Shown one piece after another: positions 1 to 11,589 of a stretch of DNA of 64,000 nucleotides. Made by a program: the position numbers and the translations under genes. Positions within the stretch are counted from its first letter, which is position 1, and every line of letters starts with the position of its first letter. The notes under the pieces were generated by a model. It made no database searches. It worked only from the letters and a program-made list of their open reading frames with translations, and was not told where the DNA came from. The DNA lies in assembly GCF_036320965.1 (NCBI RefSeq), contig NC_092224.1:102482992-102546991 (forward strand), written 5' to 3'. This DNA comes from Panulirus ornatus. Lineage: Eukaryota; Arthropoda; Malacostraca; Decapoda; Palinuridae.

Positions 1-219
1 AGCCATGTGACATCACACAGCCCTTTCTCACATCCACAAGTAGAAGGCTTTCAATCCATCCAACATTTACCCCCTACCCCTATATCCTTAACACATCCGA
101 CAAAGCATTCCACTCAACTCTGTCATACACTTTCTAAAGATACAGAAAAGCTGCATACATATTTTACTCTCACCAGTCATTGCTTGGCTTGTCCCTTTCA
201 CTCCTGTGCTGTTAATTAG
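1..219 (-). pseudogene. Old, degenerate RTE retrotransposon fragment
   Basis: Read on the minus strand, this stretch follows the reverse transcriptase part of the RTE family that is intact at 51275-54271. The segment with 'gacatcacacagccc' matches the region around the GLRQGC motif. The segment with 'caactctgtcatacac' matches the region encoding the catalytic motif A (FMDLEKAYD). Intervening element sequence is missing, and many substitutions and stops make it non-coding. It is far more diverged than copies C1-C12, so it belongs to an older burst. The similarity is by eye. Confidence 0.6.
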
Positions 220-275
220 CTTTTTGTGCCTCACTCTTGACAGCCCACTGGAAGACGGCAACTCCAATACAGTGT

Positions 276-512
276 TTCCTAAAGGTCGTGGAGCCCTTAA
301 TTATCCAAAAAACTAAAAACATAGTACACAGTTCAAAAGTAGCCTAAAATGTCATAGTTGACACCATGTGTTACAAAGAAATCGACCTATAAGAAGACGA
401 AGTTAAACAGACAGCACTCAATTTCTTTTGTAAGAAAAAGGACAAAAGGTCCAACATTGTTTGTGTGGTTTTTAGCTTCTTGGATAATTTAGGAGCTCCA
501 CGGCCTTTGGGA
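276..512. mobile_element. MITE-like inverted-repeat element
   Basis: About 45 bp at 276-320 reappear in inverted, imperfect form at 468-512. Shared cores are 'cgtggagc' and 'aattatcc', followed by an A-rich run. The two arms flank about 147 bp with no coding potential, which is the layout of a non-autonomous DNA transposon or fold-back element. No target-site duplication was recognised. The right arm directly abuts an RTE relic, so the boundary is approximate. Confidence 0.45.
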
Positions 513-656
513 AAGGTCTGCGGTTTCGATGCATTACACATGGCAGCTAGAGATATGGGAGGTATTTAGGGAAGCAGTGATGGCTTGTGCAAGAGATGCA
601 TGTGGCACGTGAAATGTGGGATGTGGGCAGATTAGAATGGGTAGCGAATGGCTCCT
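513..656 (+). pseudogene. Chimeric RTE relic (3'UTR joined to mid-ORF)
   Basis: The first part (about 513-555, 'cggtttcgatgcattac') resembles the long-form RTE 3'UTR seen at about 5595-5628. The second part (556-656, 'gtatttagggaagcagtgatg') resembles the region between endonuclease and reverse transcriptase at about 52226-52325. In the intact element the order is the reverse, so this is a junction between the tail of one copy and the body of another. No reading frame survives. Confidence 0.55.
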
Positions 657-1952
657 AATGTTTTCTGACATCTTCTGTCTATTCATCTCTTGATCTTCCT
701 ATATATCTTAGTAAATCTAACCTAACCAAATCTATGGCAGCGATCAACTGATTGTAGTGTCTGCTAATCTTACAAATGTAACCAATTACTAAATCATATT
801 ATCGACACATCCCTGTAGTTCGGCGTGACCCTTATTGCCTAAAATTTCTGTTTTCAGGTGTAATATTCTAAGGATGAGAAGTTAGAGAAGTAAAGCTGGG
901 AATTTGTCAGTTTGTCGTAGCTAACCTGATAAGTAACAAAATAAAAAATACTAGAGCTTGTCTATACTTTATCATTATTTCTATAGGCGACTTTCGCCAG
1001 CTACTACTTTACCTTTATCCAAGACTGGCTTCAACGGGGAGGGAAAGTTTGCATACGACTAGGCTGGATATAGGTAAAGTTATGGTCACCAACCACAGTT
1101 AACTATAAATATATGTCATATACATCTGGAAATCTCCCTTCGTTATTTCCGCTAAAAGTTTTCGCTATGAAACTACCCGAGTAAACTTTATCAAACTGCA
1201 GGATAGCTAACATTTGTTGAAATTAGGAATGCCATTGGTTAGTTGGTAATGGAATGTTGTTTATGATTCAAGTGAGTAACTTATCCCAGCTTGTTAGAAG
1301 GCAGCACACATTCTCAGCGACGAAAATATTCAGCGCATAATCGCAGAAACGAACATATCTAACGCACACCTACTAGATCTGCCAAATCGAGCATTTCTTT
1401 TTTTTTAGCTTTATAGAAAAATGCATACGATAAGAAAAAAATAATGATGATGGCTCACACTCACATGATACGACTGAAATCATTGCCGCATTAATCAAGT
1501 CATCCAGTGAGAGTTCAATCATAAATGACGATTATCATCTTTATCACCCTCCCCTTTTATCTTATGGTACGTATTCAGCATTTTGACCATCTCGATGAGT
1601 ATGGTACGAATTCTCAAAAACACACCCAGGACCTTCACCTTCATCTCGTTGTATATCTGTATAACGCATTCTCCTGGAAAAATATTTGATCCACGACTTC
1701 GTTTCTTAAGATGTTTGGAACGTTAAGGGCAGAATCTCCCTCCTTACCTTCTTGATTCTGGACCAAAGGTCAACCGAACTAAATCTTGTGGGATTCCAAA
1801 CCGTAGCGAATAGATTACCTGTTTTACATACCGGCTGGAAAATAGTTACGTTACCATGAAAAAGTTGGTTTCGAATCATTTCATATAATAGTCGAATTGC
1901 CAACGTTTATGAAATTAACGTTAACGCATGAAAGCAAAAAACTGAATAAGGC
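657..1952. other. AT-rich stretch with no recognised gene
   Basis: There are only short reading frames, and none has a recognisable motif. No RNA gene or tandem repeat was identified. Confidence 0.6.
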
Positions 1953-2033
1953 TAAGTTGGGTTGTTGCTGTTGGTTAGGTTGTTGTTAGGTTAGGTTAGG
2001 TTGTTGTTAGGTTAGGTTAGGTTAGGTTAGGCA
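1953..2033 (+). repeat. Interstitial TTAGG telomere-like repeats
   Basis: Runs of TTAGG in the form 'ggttaggttaggttagg' are interrupted by 'ttgttg'. TTAGG is the usual arthropod telomeric repeat. This block lies inside a scaffold and borders a composite repeat module. Shorter TTAGG runs recur at about 3367, 3907, 31086, 44943 and 47252. Confidence 0.85.
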
Positions 2034-2035
2034 TG

Positions 2036-3927
2036 AAAACCATAAGAGTCTTGTCATACTTGTACGAATGCCTGTGGAGTTCCTTGGTCGAAGGCGCCTT
2101 TGTTCCCCTTTTTGTTGTTGGTTTGTTAGACCACGGTACGGGGAGACCTAAGTTTCTACCTCGGCGCCTCGGCAAGTACATGCATCATGTCGCTTGGCCG
2201 TGCGCGTGAGAGTCGTAGTATTAGTGTTCGACCCCAATGCCGCCGCCGCAGCAACAACACCAGCAGCAGCAGCATCAGTTGTATCCTTCTTCAATGCCAT
2301 TAGACCCAGTCTAATGTTATCCTTGGTCTGTCTTTTCGAAGACGTTCTTCTCCATATGGAGCCGTCATGGCTTTTTCCTATTGTGAGTGCTGCCTGCCTT
2401 CCCCCGACGCCTTCAATGCAGCACATTTCCTGAGAATTCCACAAGATGGGATTTTACCGTTTTATGGCTTTTTCCTATTGTGAGTGCTGCCTGCCTTCCC
2501 CCGACGCCTTCAATGCAGTACATTTCCTAATAATTCCACAAGATGGGATTTTCCCCTTGTTTTGAAAAGGGGCGGGATGTTGTGGTGGCACCCGCCCCAG
2601 CCAATTGTCATGATAGTGATGATGAGACGGTAAGGGGGACCTAAGCTTCTATCTCGGCGCCTCGCCAAGTACATGCACCATGTCGCTTGACCGTGCGCGT
2701 GCGAATCATAGGTCGTAGTGTTCTACCCCAATGCATCATCAGCAGCAAAGGGGAGAATTTGGGTAGAGTTTAGAGCTACAGTTGCTGCTCTATCCCATCC
2801 CAAATACGGATCAACCAAAACCTGATATGCTGTATCGAACCGTTTGCATACGACTTACGTAAGAGCCTAGGTGCTGCGATCCACTAAGGTTTAACCCGGA
2901 AAAAGGTTAAGGGATTTGTCACGCCAATCGATGGCAAAAGACCCTAATAGTAGACATATAGATTAAGAGGAGTTGTGTATTTCGCCACCGTAACTGGACC
3001 TCCTACGCCGGCATCGAAAGTGAGAGTGAGGAGGAGAAGTAGGCTGGCCGGGTGTGTGTGTTTGAGTGTGGTATGGAATGCGAGAGCGCGCTGGAGGTAT
3101 GGGGGTGGGGGTACAACGTTACTAAAACACAACTGTCAATCTAGTGAGTGATGTCAAACTCCCCGGACGCAATGTGGGTCGATCGATAATGGTCCACTGA
3201 TGTTCACCACCACCACCGTGTGTGAGGAAGGGAGGAAGGTGGGTCGGCCGCGCGTCATCGAAAGCGAGAGTGAGGAGGAGGTGGCTGGCTGGCTGGCTGG
3301 CTCGGTGTGTGTGGTATGCGCGCGGGGAGGGAGGAGGGTTGGCCACCGCCGCCGCCGCTCTCTCGCTTAGGTTAGGTTTAACTCGGAGAAAGGTTAGGGG
3401 ATTTGTCACGCCTATTGATGGCAAAAGCCCCAACATAGTCGACATATAGATTAAGAGTTGTGTATTTCGCCACTGTAACTGGACCTACCACGCCGGCATC
3501 GAAAGTGAGAGTGAGGAGGAGGAAGAGGAGGAGGCTGGCTGGGTGTGTGTTTGTGAGTAGTACGGAATGCGAGAGCGCGCGGGTTGGGGGGGGGGGGGGG
3601 GTCGTCCGGCCTTTTCCTCCGCCGCCACCCGCCCGTTCCCTCGCTCGCGCACTGCTTACTGAAACAACAACCGGCAATCTAGTGAGTGATGTCAAACTCC
3701 GCGGACGCACTGTGAGTCGATCGATAATAGGCCACTGATGTTCACCACCACCACCGTGTGTGAGGAAGGGAGGGAGGTGGGTCCGCAGCGCGTCATCGAA
3801 AGCGACAGTGAGAAGGTGACTGTCTGTCTGGCTGGCTCGGTGTGTGTGGTATTCGCGCGGTGAGGGAGGAGGGTTGGCCGCCGCTAGTGCCGCCGCCCTC
3901 GCTTGTTGTTAGGTTAGGTTAGGTAAG
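2036..3927 (+). repeat. Composite repeat, copy 1 (module A plus GC-rich blocks)
   Basis: The first 840 bp (module A, starting near 'aaaccataagagtcttgtc') recurs at about 31100-31985 and 44955-45845. It includes a GCC/CAG-rich stretch and, in this copy only, a 97-bp tandem duplication at about 2366-2555 ('ctttttcctattgtgagtgc' twice). From about 2985 come two GC-rich blocks of about 400 bp, each containing 'gtgtatttcgccaccgtaac', ggctggctgg runs, 'gatgttcaccaccaccacc' and 'cgatcgataatgg'. The copy ends in TTAGG repeats at 3905-3926. Reading frames exist on both strands but reflect base bias, not coding. Confidence 0.75.
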
Positions 3928-5953
3928 GTCGAGGTGGTGTGCCAAGTGAGAGGGTTAGGGAGAATGATTTAGTAAACATAGAAGAGGTAGTAAAAGCTTT
4001 GGGGAAGACGAAAGCCGGCAAGGCGGCGGATTTCGATGGTATTGCAGCGAAATTTATTAAAAAAGGGGTGACTGTATTGTTGACTGGTTGGTAAGGCTAT
4101 TCAATGTATGTATGATTCATGGTGAGGTGCCTGAGGATTGGCGGAATGCGTGCATAGTGCCATTGTACAAAGGCAAAGGGGATAAAAGTGAGTGCTCAAA
4201 TTACAGAGGTATAAGTTTGCTGAATATTCCTGGGAAATTATATGGGAGGGTATTAATTGAGAGGGCGAAGGCATGTACAGAGCATCAGATTGTGGAAGAG
4301 CAGTGTGGTTTCAGAAGTGGTAGAGGATGTGTGGATCAGGTGTTTGCTTTGAAGAATGTATGTGAGAAATACTTGGAAAAGTGAATGGATTTTTATGTAG
4401 CATTTATATCCGGATCTGGAGAAGGTATATGACAGAGTTGATAGAGATGCTCTGTGGAAGGTATTAAGAATATATGGTGTTGGAGGCAAGTTGTTAGAAG
4501 CAGTGAAAAGTTTTTATCGAGGATGTAAGGCATGTGTACGTGTAGGAAGAGAGGAAAGTGATTGGTTCTCAGTGAATGTAGGTTTGCGGCAGGGGTGTGT
4601 GATGTCTCCATGGTTGTTTAATTTGTTTATGGATGGGGTTGTTAGGGAGGTGAATGCAAGAGTTTTTGAAAGAGGGGCAAGTATGCAGTCTGTTGTGGAT
4701 GAGAGAGCTTGGGAAGTGAGTAAGTTGTTGTTCGCTGATGACACAGCGCTGGTGGCTGATTCATGTGAGAAACTGCAGAAGCTGGTGACTGAGTTTGGTA
4801 AAGTGTGTGAAAGAAGAAGAAAGCTGAGAGTAAATGTGAATAAGAGCAAGGTTATTAGGTAAAGTAGGGTTGAGGGACTAGTCAACTGTGAGGTAAGTTT
4901 GAATGGAGAAAAACTGGAGGAAGTGAAGTGTTTTAGATATCTGGGAGTGGATTTGGCAGCGGATGGAACCATAAATGCGGACGTGAATCATAGGGTGCGG
5001 GAGGGGGCGAAAGTTCTGGGAGCGTTGAAGAATGTGTGGAAGGCAAGAACATTATCCTGGAAAGCAAAAATGGGTATGTTTGAAGGAATAGTGGTTCCAA
5101 CAATGTTATATGGTTGTGAGGCATGGGCTATAGATAGAGTTGTGCGGAGGAGGTTCGATGTGCTAGAAATGAGTTGTTTGAGGACAATATGTGGTGTGAG
5201 GAGGTTTAATCGAGTAAGTAATAATAGGGCAAGAGAGATGTATGGTAATAAACAGAGTGTGGTTGAGAGAGCAGAAGAGTGTGTTTTGAAATGGTTTGGT
5301 CACAGGGAGAGAATGAGTAAGGAAAGATTGACAAAGAGGATATATGTGTCAGAGGTGGAGGGAATGAGGAGAAGTGGGGGACCAAATTGGAGGTGGAAAG
5401 ATGAAGTGAAAAAGATTTTGAGCGATCGGGGCCTGAACATGCAGGAGGGTGAAAGGCGTGCAAGGAATAGAGTGAATTGGAACGATGTGGTAAACCGGGG
5501 TCGACGTGCTGTCAATGGATTGAACCAGGGCATGTGAAGCGTCTCGGTAAACCATGGAAAGTTCTGTGGAGCCTGGATGTGGAAAGGGAGCTGTGGTTTC
5601 GGTGCATTATTACATGACAGCTAGAGAATGAGTGTGAACGAATGTGGCCTTTGTTGTCTTTTCCTTGCGCTACCTCGCGCATATAAGGGGGGAGGGGGTT
5701 GTTATTTCATGTGTGGCGGTGTGGGGATGGGAATGAATAAAGGCAGACATTATGAATTATGTACATGTGCATATATGTATATGTCTGTGTGTATATATAT
5801 GTATACGTTGAGATGTATAGGTGTGTTTATTTGCTTGTGTGGACGTGTATGTGGGTGGGTTGGGCCATTTTTTCTTCTGTTTCCTTGCGCTACCTCGCTA
5901 ACGCGGGAGACAGCGACAAAGCAAAATAAATGAATAAATAGAAATAGATAGTA
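3928..5953 (+). mobile_element. RTE copy C1, 5'-truncated, long 3'UTR
   Basis: This copy starts at the equivalent of residue 476 of the intact ORF and keeps the reverse transcriptase and C-terminal domain. The active-site box is FADD. The frame is broken: there is a lost base near 4068, a stop in place of Gln628 at 4382-4384, inserted bases near 4408, and a stop at 4861-4863. Surviving pieces lie at 4088-4384, 4491-4862 and 4899-5537. The last piece ends 11 residues beyond the short-form C-terminus (RRAVNGLNQGM). The long-form 3'UTR ends with 'gggagacagcgacaaagc'. Its 5' end joins TTAGG repeats directly. Confidence 0.92.
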
Positions 5954-7497
5954 TTGTAGCTTATGTATCGTCCAGCATGCTCGCTGGTTATGAGTCAACC
6001 TGAAAGATGACATGGTTTTTTGAGGAGGCAGATGTTATGTATTTAATTTTTTGTACCTTGAAAAAGAATGTTTTTGTTTTGTATAATGTCCCATAATGCA
6101 CCGTAAACTTTTCTCTTATAGACTTAAGAATGTTATAAATTTTCTATTCTTTTATTATGTCACTGACTTTATTTAATTTTATGAATTACTATTAAAGTTT
6201 TGCTTAAATTATAATTGTTACTTTTCTGTACAAAAAAGTGCTTGTTTTGCTAAAACAGTAATTTTGGGAGCTGGCGCTATGGTGTTCAAACGCACATTCG
6301 CTCTCTCTGCTCGTTGCTTGTTAGATTGGTAAACGTTCGCGCTGGCTTCTCTGCAGAATCAGGTTGTATTTGCCCTTTTTGTTGTCATCATCCCTTGATT
6401 AATTGTCAAATTCAAAGATAAGGATATAGGCTTTATTTAGAGAAGGAAAGAACAATATTTGTGGACATGTAAATAATTAGGATAAATGTTTCCGTTGCTA
6501 GTCCACCTCGACGTCGGTCATGTGTTCAGATCATAACTTGTTTTTTGTTTCTATCAAGATGTTTTTGCTGATTGTTTATCTACCGAAACAGTTATATCAG
6601 GGCGTAATCCTGGGCTAATGTGTGTTAAGGGGTCGAAACCTACCGTATTCGAAGGCGATTGGTAACGGGACACTGAGGATGGAGATGTGGTGTGTGAAAC
6701 CATTAAGCGCGTCGTAAACAGGATCCTCCTGAATCTTGTGTCGCGACTTTTACCACAGTTTCGGTAGAGAGATGACACGCAATAGTACAATATCTTCTGT
6801 GGTTTTCAGTGTCAGCGTTTTTTATGTTTCTCGTATGTAATTTGGAATATCTTATTTCCCTGTCTGATAGGAGAGCCTGTAGTACACGAAACGTAACCCT
6901 AAATTAGTTCCTAGATAAGTTCTTCCTATCATTGGAACACCTTATACTAGTCTCTACGTTTCTAGATAGCACGCGCGACACACAGCAATACAGAAAGATT
7001 ATGTATATCTGTGTTTGAGTCTCTTATAGATTAAGATAAAACTATACGTCTGCCTCTAAATCATATCTTACCGCTTGGCAAGCATAAGTTGAACCGAGCT
7101 TAAGGGTCAGCCACTTGCCCTCAAGAACTTCCCTCACTTTAAGAAAATGTGGCAACCGTCGCCAGGGAAATGAAATCATAAACAAGCATGCTGGCTATAG
7201 GGGGATTTGAGCCTGTAGTTCAGGTGGTGTCACCACTCTGTCTATACAGAGCCACCTCATTATCGTGATAGGTATTTCGACGACGCAGGTAGCTATAATA
7301 ACTAGACCTCCGTCCCTTGTAGAGTTAGACTACGCAATTGTCCAAGACACTATGTTTACCAAATGGCGTCCTAGTTACGTCTCTTCGTTGTATATCATCT
7401 GACTGTTAATAATATTTCTCTTGCATCTTCCTTGATGATGTGACTATTACACGAAAGTGCACTTGGGAACTTACCGTGTTTCATTTTCCCCGTGGAC
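5954..7497. other. No recognised gene between C1 and C2
   Basis: Mostly AT-rich unique-looking sequence with no long open frame or recognisable RNA. A short pair of inverted 'ctaccgaaac' segments at about 6580 and 6757 is too weak to call an element. Confidence 0.55.
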
Positions 7498-7519
7498 TCG
7501 TAGTAGTATATATATATAC

Positions 7520-8443
7520 TACTGGTGACTGAGTTTGGAAAAGTGTGTGGAAGAAGAAAGTTAAGAGTAAATGTGAATAAGAGCAAGGTTATTAGGTACA
7601 GTAGGGTTGAGGGTCAAGTCAATTGGGAGGTGAGTTTGAATGGAGAAAGGCTGGAGGAAGTGAAGTGTTTTAGATATCTGGGAGTGGATCTGGCAGCGGA
7701 TGGAACCATGGAAGCGGAGGTGGATCATAGGGTGGGGGAGGGGGCGAAAATCCTGGGGGCCTTGAAGAATGTGTGGAAGTCGAGAACATTATCTCGGAAA
7801 GCAAAAATGGGTATGTTTGAAGGAATAGTGGTTCCAACAATGTTGTATGGTTGCGAGGCGTGGGCTATGGATAGAGTTGTGCGCAGGAGGATGGATGTGC
7901 TGGAAATGAGATGTTTGAGGACAATGTGTGGTGTGAGGTGGTTTGATCGAGTGAGCAACGTAAGGGTAAGAGAGATGTGTGGAAATAAAAAGAGCGTGGT
8001 TGAGAGAGCAGAAGAGGGTGTTTTGAAGTGGTTTGGGCATATGGAGAGGATGAGTGAGGAAAGATTGACCAAGAGGATATATGTGTCGGAGGTGGAGGGA
8101 ACAAGGAGAAGAGGGAGACCAAATTGGAGGTGGAAAGATGGAGTGAAAAAGATTTTGTGTGATCGGGGCCTGAACATGCAGGAGGGTGAAAGGAGGGCAA
8201 GAAATAGAGTGAATTGGAGCGATGTGGTATACCGGGGTTGACGTGCGGTCAGTGGATTGAATCAAGGCATGTGAAGCGTCTGGGGTAAACCATGGAAAGC
8301 TGTGTAGGTATGTATATTTGCGTGTGTGGGCGTATGTATATACATGTGTATGGGGGGGGGGGGGTTGGGCCATTTCTTTCGTCTGTTTCCTTGCGCTACC
8401 TCGCAAACGCGGGAGACAGCGACAAAGTATAATAAAAAAAAAA

Positions 8444-8444
<1 letters not shown>
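7520..8444 (+). mobile_element. RTE copy C2, 5'-truncated, short 3'UTR
   Basis: This copy carries only the region after the RT active site, equivalent to residues 761-998. The frame is open from 7525 to 8241 (238 codons) and includes the WFGHMERM and GRPNWRWKD motifs. It ends at the short-form stop after YRG. The 3'UTR is the short form and ends in 'gagacagcgacaaagtata'. The 5' junction lies in a palindromic 'agtagtatatatatatac' sequence. It lacks the catalytic residues and cannot encode an active enzyme. Confidence 0.92.

Positions 8445-8481
<37 letters not shown>
8445..8481. repeat. (TA)n tract joining C2 and C3
   Basis: The A-rich tail of C2 passes into about 14 TA units, and C3 starts immediately after them. 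No other sequence separates the two copies. Confidence 0.95.
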
Positions 8482-8485
<4 letters not shown>

Positions 8486-11400
8486 GATTACGTGTTAATT
8501 GATAGACGCACAAAGAGAGACTTTTGGATGTTAATGTGCTGAGAGGTGCAGCTGGAGGGATGTCTGATCATTATCTTGTGGAGGCGAAGGTGAAGATTTG
8601 TGGGGGGTTTTCAGAAAAGAAGAGAGAATGTTGGGGTGAAGAGAGTGGTAAGAGTAAGTGAGCTTGGGAAGGAGACTTGTGTGAGGAAGTACCAGGAGAG
8701 ACCGAGTACAGAATGGAAAAAGGTGAGAACAAAGGAGGTAAGGGGAGTGGGGGAGGAATGGGATGTATTTAGGGAATCAGTGATGGATTGCGCAAAAGAT
8801 GCTTGTGGCATGAGAAGCGTGGGAGGTGGGTTGATTAGAAAAGGTAGTGAGTGGTGGGATGAAGAAGTATGATTATTAGTGAAAGAGAAGAGAGAGGCAT
8901 TTGGACGATTTTGCAGGGAAAAAATGCAAATGAGTGGGAAAGGTATAAAATAAAGAGGCAGGAGGTCAAGAAAAAGGTGTAAGAGGTGAAAAAGAGGGCA
9001 AATGAGAGTTAGGGTGAGAGAGTATCATTAAATTTCAGGGAGAATAAAAAGCTGTTTTGGAAGGAGGTAAATAAAGTGCGTAAGACAAGGGAGCAAATGG
9101 GAACTTCAGTGAATTGGGCAAATGGGGAGGTGATAACAAGTAGTGGTGATGTGAGAAGGAGATGGAGTGAGTATTTTGAAGGTTTGTTGAATGTGTTTGA
9201 TGATAGAGTGGCAGATATAGTGTGTTTTGGTCGAGGTGGTGTGCAAAGTGAGAGGGTTAGGGAAAATGATTTGGTAAATAGAGAAGAGGTAGTAAAAGCT
9301 TTACGGAAGATGAAAGCCGGCAAGTCAGCAGGTTTGGATGGTGTTGCAGCGGACTTGATTAAAAAAGGGGGTGACTGTATTGTTGACTGGTTGGTAAGGT
9401 TATTTAATGTATGTATGATTCATGGCGAGGTGCCTGAGGATTGGCGGAATGCTTGCATAGTGCCATTGTACAAAGGAAAAGGGGATAAGAGTGAGTGCTC
9501 AAATTACAGAGGTATAAGTTTGTTGAGTATTCCTGGTAAATTATATGTTGGGGTATTGATTGAGAGGGTGAAGGCATATACAGAGCATCAGATTGGGGAA
9601 GAGCAGTGTGGTTTCAGAAGTGGTAGAGGATGTGTGGATCAGGTGTTTGCTTTAAAGAATGTATGTGAGATATACTTAGAAAAGCAAATGGATTTGTATG
9701 TAGCATTTATGGATCTGGAGAAGGCATATGATAGAGTTGATAGAGATGCTCTGTGGAAGGTTTTAAGAATATATGGTGTGGGAGGCAAGTTGCTAGAAGC
9801 AGTGAAGTTTTTATCGAGGATATAAGGCATGTGTACGGGTAGGAAGAGAGGAAAGTGATTGGTTCTCAGTGAATGTAGGTTTGCGGCAGGGGTGTGTGAT
9901 GTCTCCATGGTTGTTCAATTTGTTTATGGATGGGGTTGTTAGGGGAGGTGAATGCAAGAGTTTTTGAAAGAGGGGCAAGTATGAAGTCTGTTGGGGATGA
10001 GAGAGCTTGGGAAGTGAGTAAGTTGTTGTTCGCTGATGATACAGCGCTGGTGGCTGATTCATGTAAGAAACTGCAGAAGCTGGTGACTGAGTTTGGTAAA
10101 GTGTGTGAAAGAAGAAAGTTAAGAGTAAATGTGAATAAGAGCAAGGTTATTAGGTACAGTAGGGTTGAGGGTCAAGTCAATTGGGAGGTAAATTTGAATG
10201 GAGAAAAACTGGAGGAAGCAAAGTGTTTTAGATATCTGGGAGTGGATCTGGCAGCGGATGGAACCATGGAAGCGGAAGTGAATCATAGGGTGGGGGAGGG
10301 GGCGAAAATTCTGGGAGCCTTGAAGAATGTTTGGAAGTCGAGAACATTATCTCGGAAAGCAAAAATGGGTATGTTTGAAGGAATAGTGGTTCCAACAATG
10401 TCGTATGGTTGCAAGGCGTGGGCTGTGGATAGAGTTGTGCGCAGGAGGGTGGATGTGCTGGAAATGAGATGTTTGAGGACAATATGTGGTGTGAGGTGGT
10501 TTGATCGAGTGAGTAACGTAAGGGTAAGAGAGATGTTTGGAAATAAAAAGAGTGTGGTTGAGAGAGCGGAAGAGGGTGTTTTGAAATGGTTTGGTCACAT
10601 GGAGAGAATGAGTGAGGAAAGATTGACCAAGAGGATATATGTGTCAAAGGTGGAGGGAACGAGGAGAAGTGGGAGACCAAATTGGAGGTGGAAAGATGGA
10701 GTGAAAAAGATTTTGAGTGATCGGGGCCTGAACATGCAGGAGGGAGAAAGGCGTGCAAGGAATAGAGTGAATTGGAACGATGTGGTATACCGGGGTCGAC
10801 GTGCTGTCAATGGATTGAACCAGGGCATGTGAAGCGTCTGGGGTAAACCATGGAAAGTGTGTGGGGCCTGGATTTGGAAAGGGAGCTTTGGTTTCGGTGC
10901 ATTATTACATGACAGCTAGAGACTGAGTGTGAACGAATGGGGCTTTAGGTGTCTTTTCCTAGCGCTACCTCGCACACATGAGGGGTGAGGGGGTTGTTAT
11001 TCCATGTGTGGCGATGGGAACATATAAAGGCAGACAGTATGAATTATGTACTTGTGTATATATGTATATGTCTGTGTGTGTATATATATGTGTACATTGA
11101 GATGTTTCTTTTCTTTTTTCTTTCAAACTATTCGCCATTTCCCGCATTAGCGAGGTAGCGTTAAGAACAGAGGACTGGGCCTTTGAGGGAATACCCTCAC
11201 CTGGCACAATTCTCTGTTCCTTCTTTTGGAAAAAAAAAAAAAAAAAAAAAAAAAAAACGAGAGGGGAGGATTTCCAGCCCCCCGCTCCCTTCCCTTTTAG
11301 TCGCCTTCTACGACACGCAGGGAATACGTGGGAAGTATTCTTAATCCCCTATCCCCAGGGATGTATAGGTATGTATATTTGCGTGTGTGGACGTGTATGT

Positions 11401-11503
11401 ATACACGTGTGTATGTGGGCGGGTTGTGCCATTCTTTCGTTTGTTTCATTGAGCAACCTCGCTAACGTGGGAGACAGCGACAAAGCAAATGAAATATAAA
11501 ATA

Positions 11504-11504
<1 letters not shown>
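8482..11504 (+). mobile_element. RTE copy C3, 5'-truncated, with nested SINE
   Basis: This copy begins inside the endonuclease domain at the equivalent of Leu227, so most of the endonuclease is missing. The linker, reverse transcriptase and C-terminal region follow. Breaks include an extra base near 8604, stops near 8869, 8981 and 9010, a deletion and frameshift near 9808, and an extra G near 9945. Open pieces lie at 9076-9825 and 9930-10832. The active-site box is FADD. The C-terminus is the long form, and the 3'UTR is the long form interrupted by a SINE-like element at 11106-11359. Confidence 0.92.
11106..11359 (-). mobile_element. SINE-like RTE-derived element, copy B
   Basis: A 254-bp insertion in the 3'UTR of C3. 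The 5-bp sequence gatgt occurs at both edges (11101-11105 and 11360-11364) but once in uninterrupted copies, so it is a target-site duplication. On the minus strand it opens with 'cctggggatagggg'. It then carries 'ggaaatcctcccctc', a run of about 30 T and 'aaaagaaggaacagagaa', which resemble the 5' end of full-length C6 (51237-51300). It ends with 'cgctacctcgctaatgcggg', which resembles the RTE 3' tail. No protein is encoded. Confidence 0.8.
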
Positions 11505-11578
<74 letters not shown>

Positions 11579-11589
11579 ATATATATATT
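11505..11589. repeat. (AT)n tract between C3 and C4
   Basis: More than 30 AT units with one 'gtgt' interruption. The 3' tails of plus-strand C3 and minus-strand C4 meet here tail to tail. Confidence 0.95.

Noticed and set aside
6579..6770. Inverted 'ctaccgaaac' pair as transposon ends
   Set aside because: Only about 11 bp, no target duplication, and no interior signal. Such pairs are expected by chance.
7789..8406. Pro/Ser/His-rich open frames antisense to every RTE copy (about 83, 111 and 150-200 codons)
   Set aside because: They recur in all copies only because they lie opposite the conserved RTE ORF. They show no motif, and their ends fall in UTR or microsatellite sequence.
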